In this document: positions 57,996-64,000 of the stretch, in pieces
Layout of the letters: each line of letters starts with the position of its first letter
Numbering within the stretch: the stretch's first letter is position 1
Assembly (NCBI GenBank): GCA_028023455.1
Contig: JAQFVV010006470.1
Coordinates: forward strand, 62,001-126,000
Reading direction: 5' to 3'
From: Epiperipatus broadwayi
Taxonomy: Eukaryota; Onychophora; Udeonychophora; Euonychophora; Peripatidae
Length of the DNA stretch: 64,000 nucleotides
Position numbers and translations under genes: made by a program
Notes under the pieces: generated by a model
Database searches by the model: none
What the model was told of the DNA's origin: nothing
Seen by the model: the letters and a program-made list of their open reading frames with translations, nothing else

Positions 57996-58118
57996 AGGTT
58001 ATATAAAATAAATCCTCCAGATATGTTTTATAAATATCCAGTCAAGATGAAAAATGGAAATATTAAAAAGGGACTGGATGTACAGGTGCATTTTTATGCA
58101 GACCACAATATGGTTTGA
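57654..58118 (+). pseudogene. continuation of the LTR-element protein in a shifted frame
   Basis: The frame carries the seven full 16-residue repeats, then NGVCNRRLYKINPPDMFYKY and a charged segment, ending YADHNMV. It is displaced by one base from the 56650 frame. Another slip at about 58115 leads into the frame ending at 58242. The three pieces look like one ancestral polypeptide, but an internal deletion that joined gag and pol remnants is equally possible. Confidence 0.6.
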
Positions 58119-58242
58119 AAAGAAAAAGCCATTCCAAATTACCAAGAAAATAGGAGAGAATGCCTTTATGCTTGCTGCTCTTGATGGGAATAAGGGGACC
58201 TATAATGCTAGGAGTTTGATCCCTTATACTTCAGCAGAATAG
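58054..58242 (+). pseudogene. C-terminal remnant resembling the integrase GPY/F module
   Basis: In this frame TIWFEKKKPFQITKKIGENA, then MLAALDGN, GTYNARSLIPYTSAE and a stop just upstream of the PPT. The pattern PF-x-ITKKIG-x-NA, followed by a strand and SLIPY, resembles the GPY/F module that ends Gypsy integrases. The match is by pattern and not certain. Protease, RT, RNase H and the integrase core are absent. Confidence 0.45.
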
Positions 58243-58420
58243 CCTGGCAAAGATCTCCAAATAAATTATTTTTAGGTTTTTTTTTTAATGAAAAATATAT
58301 TTACCAGTAGTTAATTTTTTTTTTATATATATTATAAGTGTTTATTATTATTAGTGTATTTATTAGTTAGGATTTTTTTTTTAAAAATATAGTTAAAACA
58401 AAAGTGCTGATGATTTTATC

Positions 58421-58435
58421 CGAAGGGGGAGAAAG
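58421..58435 (+). promoter_or_regulatory. polypurine tract
   Basis: CGAAGGGGGAGAAAG directly precedes the 3' LTR start TTGTGCC. A tract of this kind primes plus-strand synthesis in LTR elements. Confidence 0.75.
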
Positions 58436-58436
58436 T

Positions 58437-61049
58437 TGTGCCATTACAATTTGGTCACTAGCCAAATTTATAGTAATGTGCATGTAGAAAAGGTAAACCA
58501 AAAATCATCATCACAATTTTATATAATCATAAAAGAAGCTGTAGGGCAGCCAAGTTCAAACCCTACCAGATCAAATTTCTAAAAGCTTTAAACAGAGAAA
58601 GAATGGGTCCACAATTACATGCTTTACTTGTTTGTGTGTTGATAGAAAGGTAATACACACATTTAAACTATTTAATATTTAAATTTTCTTTAAAAAGCAA
58701 AGTTATAATGCATACATATAGCAATGTATGTGTAAATTATTTAATTGTTTTATATTTCAAATATTCAACATTTTAACTTTCTTTAAAACTAAGCTATGCT
58801 AGATCAATTCTAATATTTTATTCTATACTTTTATTTTGCTTTTCTTTAATTATTAGTGGGATTGATTCAGATTATTAAACTATCAAATTTGAATGTTGAA
58901 AATATAAAAAAATGGCTTGCTAGAAAAATTATATGTATGTTCCATCGGTTCCGGTCAATCTGGGGAAGCTGCACATCACATAGGAAAGAAAAGATGTTGT
59001 GTCTAAAATAATATTCTACACCTTTCAACTGACCAGATAAATAAGATGTTTTTAATAGAAGGAAGAAAGCATTCACCTGCATTCAAAGAAGATGAATTAA
59101 TCTACTGATAAATATTAATCATCAAGTCCAATTAATTGTTCCAACAACTGATTTTAAACTCAAGAAAATTTATAAATGTGAAAACAACTGCTGTATTTCA
59201 TCCACATGCTTGACAGGAAGAGAAGAAAAATTAATATAATGATTTCCAAATTGTCCACTAAAGCAAATAACCTCAATAGAGTCATCATCATTAAATAGTT
59301 ATACACCTCAAGAAAGAGATTGTTCCCACATAGTAGCTGCAGAAATATAGACAAGTTTGAACCCTTGAAAATTCGCCACAAACAAAAGATCGGTAATATG
59401 ACTTTTTATATCTATTTTCTTTATGATATCAGTCTTAATAAACATTTTAGCAATAAAGTGGTATATTTTTATTTAAAGAACTTTTAAAGACTATTCAGAT
59501 CGATTAAAACAAGAATGTCTTACTAATAATAACTTTGAGCTTCATAAATGATCTTGAATGTATGAAAATTATTTGTTTATTAATTTTACAATATTAATGT
59601 GTAAAACAATTTTTTTTTATGGTGTTATGATTTTAGTTTTAGCTGATATATTATTATTATTTTGGTTTTTAATAATATTTTGTTATCATGGGATAAAACA
59701 CGCACATACATAAGAATATTTTTATATGTGTATAATTGGAAGTGAATGTGGAATAATGAGTAGTATTAGAATATTAGATTATTTTGTTTCAAGTTCAGTA
59801 TAGATTTCAGCGCTTGGAAGGGAGGGGGAGAAAATAATTTAAAACTTGTTTCTAAAACTTGCTCTTTCAATTTTACTAACATTTTTTTTTACATTCTATT
59901 TACATGTTGGATTTTAAAGTATGTGTGCCAATGAGCAGATAATATTTTTTTTTTAATACTTTTCTCATGGAGTGAAAATCATGGTCAATGTGACGTCCAA
60001 CTTAATACAAAATACATTTGAAGGGAAAGGGGGAAGAACTTAAAATTAATCTGAGGATTGTAATATAATCAATTATTATTATTATTATTCATGTCAATTT
60101 TCATATTTATCTAGAAATTTTTCTGTATATGTTAGAAATGTAGTAATAAATATTAGTTTGTTTTATTAAACGAGGCGTATATATTTCATTAAGTGTAGTC
60201 TTGGTTAAGTGTGATTATTCATCATCATCAATGGTTGAATATTGGTTATTTAAGATATAATTAAGTATGCTAAAATTAAGCAATAATTATGCATTTCTTT
60301 ATAAAATTTAGTTTTATGTTTAGGCTTAGTCCTAGAGCTGTAGTTGAAACCCTTGTCATTATTGTTATTATTATCATCATCATCATCGTCATCAACGTTT
60401 TAATTAATGAGCTGTTTAACTGTTTAAAGGCCATAAATAAATTTTGATTTTATAATATTTAGTGATCTCTTAGTATTATTATAACCACATCCCATCATCT
60501 ATTTCATGCAAGGATGAGTGAATTGCCATCCAAAATTAGTTATATCTAATCTGAGCTAGTGAACTTATAAAATATTGAAACACATTTGTTATGTTAAGAT
60601 CTGAGAAATGATTTATGTCTAGTATACTCCACTTTGGTTTATAGATGTTTTACTTTTACCTAAATATTAGTGCATATAGTGATATGGCTCAAAAAGCAAA
60701 ATCTTCCATTTTTATTAGAAATAAAGTACCAAAAAGGGGATTCAAACCCGGTACATGTGAAAGGTTATTAGATATAACCATGTCTAGATTCAGATAATCT
60801 AGTGGCGCCCTGCTAGACCATATTCACTTAGTATTTGTTTAAACATGCACTTAACATCAAACCAAGAAATGAAAGTGGATAAAACCTACTGCCTGTATAC
60901 CTGAGTTATATTTTATTGAATTACTAGTGTACTCACTTCACGTGTTTTCTTATAATAATTTGCTAATAATTTACTTATGATCATTCTAAGGACTACTCAG
61001 GTATGGTAATATCTATTTTTTTTCTTTTTGATTCATTTATTATGTTACA
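58437..61049 (+). repeat. 3' LTR
   Basis: Matches the 5' LTR closely to about 60945, then diverges. It includes the SINE head at 60730-60830. Small differences (for example one extra A-run base and an added ATT triplet) suggest an insertion that is recent but not brand new. Confidence 0.8.
60730..60830 (-). repeat. tRNA-derived SINE head inside the 3' LTR
   Basis: Copy of 54945-55040 with the same A and B boxes. Confidence 0.6.
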
Positions 61050-61103
61050 ATATATATATATATAGAAAGAATATATATATATATATATATATATTGTAAC
61101 CTT
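61050..61103. repeat. (TA)n with GAAAGAA insert, ending TTGTAACC
   Basis: Right flank of the LTR element: (TA)n, GAAAGAA, (TA)n, TTGTAACCT. The same GAAAGAA-(TA)n string precedes the 5' LTR at 52621, which fits insertion into one (TA)n locus or duplication of flanking sequence. Confidence 0.75.
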
Positions 61104-61508
61104 TATTTAGTATCACCAATGACAATTACCATTACTAATAAGCTAACTTCTCTCATGTGCCACTTCTAACCTTTAAAAAATATGACGTTGTTTACACCAC
61201 TGCCAACACCACCTCTCATATGGCCTTCCTCAGGATCGATGGGGATGGGATAAAATAATAATATTTGACAAGATGCTGAATTGCAATTTCCATGAAAATA
61301 TTTAGGATAAACCTTATTTCAATAAAAAGGAATACCACTTCGACTCATGTTTGACTTTGGCAGAACACACTACCAAGAAACTGCAAAACTAATTAACCAG
61401 TAGTTGGTTGACACTATAAGGTTTGGAGACTATGCTATAGCATCATTGTTTGAGTTTGTGGACAAAATTTGAGATATACAAATAGACCAAGAGTGCAAAT
61501 TAGCAGCT

Positions 61509-62480
61509 CTAGATGTGAAAGAGTTATATGGATCAGTGACAGAGAGCACTCAATTGACATAGTCAAGCAGAATTGATTAATAAGAAATGCCCACATAGTA
61601 AACTTAACTTTATTATGGTCTTTTTGTAATAGAAAAAAAGAAAATATTTACACTATTTTCGATGGAAAATGGTATAAAATGAAGCAAGGATGGCTGATGG
61701 GACTGCCCATCAGTAACGTAATGGCCAGTATCATTTTCAACTACCATGAAAATGAGATAATACCATAAATACAAACAAATAACCACACCATGATATATAT
61801 TAGATACATAGATGATGTGTTTATCACTGCCAATAGTAACACATTCATAAACATCACCAAAGAATTGCAGCAAATCTTCGAACTCATACTAAATACCACA
61901 TGGGAGAATGATCAACACTATCTAAAATATCTGGACTTAGACATACAAAAATAAGATACACATTTAATGAACCATATGATCATTAAACCCCTAAAAATTA
62001 GAAGATACATGCATCATATTGCAATAGCACCCAACACACATAAATATGTTGGACTGAATGCATTTCTACATAGAAATAATTACTTATGCAAATGTAACAC
62101 AGATAAAAAAGATAACATAATAAAGTAAATCAAAGAACTAATATTTGTTGGCTATAAATATAGAAACATAACCAAAAGAATAGCATGGTTACAAGCAAAG
62201 ATAAAGCAGCAAATCAGAATCAGAGATAATAAACCACAAGTAACCATACCCTATATACCTAACATTGCCAAACATTTACTCAAAACACTATCAAAAAAAT
62301 TTACAGTTGGCCTCCACACTTCAGCCAAAACCAATAGACTCATAAACAATTCAAAGTATAAACTAGATTCCAAATCAACATCTCAAGTAGTATATCAAAT
62401 ACAATGCCCTCAGACTGGGTGTAGAAACTCATATTATGGGGAAACAAAAACAACCATCACAAATAGAGCAACCCAGTGCA
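61509..62480 (+). pseudogene. Penelope-like element, second family: RT palm to start of GIY-YIG
   Basis: LDVKELYGSV (61509) matches the first RT Asp motif. After one frame change a single frame runs from about 61640 to 62480, with MGLPISNVMASIIFNYHENE (MG at 61697; the PLE MGxPxS motif), IRYIDDVFITAN with the catalytic YIDD at 61805-61816, and YLKYLDLDIQ. Later comes a thumb region with YVGLNAFLHRNNY, and finally QCPQTGCRNSYYGETK at about 62400-62448, the start of a GIY-YIG domain. Three TAA stops interrupt it, but the frame is otherwise kept. The endonuclease is cut off by a (CA)n/(TA)n array. Sequence differs clearly from the PLE at 24965, so it is a separate lineage. 61104-61508 probably belongs to its upstream region. 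Confidence 0.8.
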
Positions 62481-62486
62481 CGCGCG

Positions 62487-62529
<43 letters not shown>

Positions 62530-62530
62530 T
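62481..62530. repeat. (CG)(CA)n(TA)n array cutting the PLE endonuclease
   Basis: CGCGCG, (CA)n, then (TA)n, followed by TTGTGACC. The PLE reading stops at the left edge. Confidence 0.9.
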
Positions 62531-62700
62531 GTGACCTTTTATTTAGATCTTTGTATTTAATAATCCAAAATTTTAAATCATAATAATATATCTGGCATAA
62601 AAATCTTAATCAGTGTTTTTCAATAAAGTCTGTTTTGGATGCACTAGGAAATCTGCTTGAGGGGAGATGAGATTTCAAACCCAGTCTAGGCTCTGACTAC
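62525..62700 (-). repeat. candidate SINE on the minus strand ending in GGTCACAA(TA)n
   Basis: The minus strand has CTGGGTTTGAAATCTCATC (a weak B box, near 62670) and ends AAATAAAAGGTCACAATATA. The end resembles the GGTTACAA-(TA)n ends elsewhere. No clear A box. Confidence 0.35.
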
Positions 62701-64000
62701 ATTAAAATAACAATTTAAAAGTATACTATTTTATTATTGTTGAATAGCAATTGAAATAAATAAATAATGAAATCAAATTTGTAAATCCAGTAAAATGAAT
62801 CATTACAGTTAATTCTTAAACCTATTTTTTTGTAGTGAATTGAAAATAGTTTTTGATATTATGGGTAGTTATTAAAAATGAAGCCAGAGGGGGTAATGTT
62901 AAAATATTCACACTAAGATTATTGGTACATATATTACAACAATGCCTTGTAATAAAAACTATATATATATTAAAACAAATTTGTAGCGGGGTGCATTAAG
63001 AAAAAGAGAACTAAACAACAACAGGCTTCAACTCTGATCTTCTAAAATAATGAGGAAAAAAGCTAAAAATCAGAAAAAAATGGAATGTAATTCAATAAGG
63101 ATTATAGTATATTGTTATCTAAAATGACTGAATAGAAATCTAAAAAACCTTGCTATAATTTCAACACTGTTTTCCATCGATTGATAGTTCTTAAAAATTA
63201 TACTGGAAAGGAAATGGAATCCTGTGGATCATAACTGACTCCCATAAATATTTCTTCAAACCCAGAAAAAAATCAAGAAAAAGTAAGCTTTTGCTTTTAT
63301 TTTATTCATATTTTTAAAATGTTTTCTTTAAAAATGATGCCCGAATTATTTACAGTTAAAATAAAGAGATGATGATGTTTGTTTGTATTTTGTACCATTC
63401 TTATTATCCAGCAGAACAATATTGTGCTTGTAAATTAAAATGTCAAAAAAAAAAAATAATTCGAGATAATTTTGAAGATAAGTGTTATGCTATATATAGT
63501 AAACAAATTAAAAAGTCATTTTGAATCATCTAACTATTAATAAAGTAAAAGACAATTGTGTGATATTATTATCTATTCTCATCTGCTGATTTTTCCTAGC
63601 ACCAACTTGTGTAATGATAGAAATGAACGATTACAGTTTCATTAAAAATGCTCAGGATATAATACTTGTAATTGGATAAATTCTTTTTAATAGTGCTAAA
63701 CAGTTATTACTTTGTCAAGGGAAATATAATAAAATAAATCTTTCCTTTTAAAATTTTTACAGTGCAACTCAAATAAATACGATTTTTAAAAAAAGTCTGA
63801 TAAATGTCCCAATTATTTAAAGTATTACAAATATTACTGTGGATGAAAGAACAGAATCAATAAATGATTTTTTTTTAAAAAAAACAAGTTAAAGAAATTA
63901 ATTGCAATAAAATTATAAAGTCATTTTTAAGGAAAATCATGTGGATTAAAACATGAATAAACTGATTTTAGTTATACTCCACTTGAAACGTTTAAACCTT
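62701..64000. other. AT-rich DNA, no gene recognised
   Basis: No coding motif or shared repeat seen up to the window end. Confidence 0.45.

Larger units (their letters stand above)
52657..61049 (+). mobile_element. LTR retrotransposon with very long LTRs and a reduced interior
   Basis: Direct repeats of about 2.6 kb (52657-55328 and 58437-61049) start TGTGCCATTA and end GTTACA, so they have TG...CA termini. One base after the left LTR is TGGACACCCAACTGGGGCC, a plausible primer-binding site. Right before the second LTR is a purine tract CGAAGGGGGAGAAAG. (TA)n sequence flanks both sides, compatible with a short AT target duplication. The interior is only about 3.1 kb with a coding remnant (56650-58242) and no RT, protease or RNase H. 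It is therefore non-autonomous. The family resembles Ty3/Gypsy only through the C-terminal remnant. Confidence 0.8.

Noticed and set aside
61165-61205. A hammerhead ribozyme on the minus strand
   Set aside because: CTGAGGAAGGCCATATG is suggestive, but the required GAAA and GUC elements are not found after it.
61613-61873. Minus-strand open frame of 86 codons
   Set aside because: Antisense of the second PLE RT; the plus strand has the MGLPISN and YIDD motifs.

Overview
The window looks like a piece of a large, very AT-rich, repeat-dense invertebrate animal genome. The evidence is long perfect microsatellites, GT-AG type splice signals, several APE-type LINE families, Penelope-like elements (PLEs) carrying a GIY-YIG endonuclease, tRNA-derived SINEs and hammerhead ribozymes. 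A mollusc, perhaps a cephalopod, is a low-confidence guess from repeat style only. No bacterial operon, CRISPR array, rRNA or intact tRNA gene was seen, and no complete host protein-coding gene could be assembled.

Layout. 1-7000 holds a foldback element whose arms enclose a decayed GIY-YIG endonuclease (about 867-1466), loose copies of its arms, a compound trinucleotide array (2865-3602), a tRNA-derived SINE and a nearly pure 788-nt purine tract (5766-6553). 7000-17890 is mostly featureless AT-rich DNA. 17895-26600 is a dense transposon cluster: a PLE end, two LINEs seated in (ATT)n arrays, a decayed RTE-type LINE, and an inverted pair of PLE copies. Between the second LINE and the RTE remnant is a candidate 5'UTR intron followed by a signal-peptide exon (22575-22943). 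26800-32432 is an eroded plus-strand LINE. 32433-36382 is the best preserved LINE, on the minus strand, with (AAT)n at both ends. 36383-37685 carries a small hammerhead-ribozyme element in several copies, one with a 13-bp target-site duplication. 38500-51750 contains further palindromes, SINEs, foldbacks and one decayed leucine-rich-repeat exon with a signal peptide (43624-44179). 52657-61049 is an LTR retrotransposon with about 2.6-kb LTRs, a primer-binding-site-like stretch, a polypurine tract and a strongly reduced coding region with 16-residue tandem repeats. 61500-62490 is a second PLE family.

How the parts relate. Most sequence here is mobile DNA and its debris. Two links stand out. LINEs of at least two families start or end exactly in (ATT)n/(AAT)n arrays, which suggests either microsatellite targeting or microsatellite 3' tails. 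The PLE 3' region contains a tRNA-like module that also occurs alone as a SINE, which suggests a PLE-SINE partnership. The hammerhead elements and the GIY-YIG foldback also point to PLE-dependent small elements. All assignments come from reading translated motifs and repeat alignments by eye; no database search was run.
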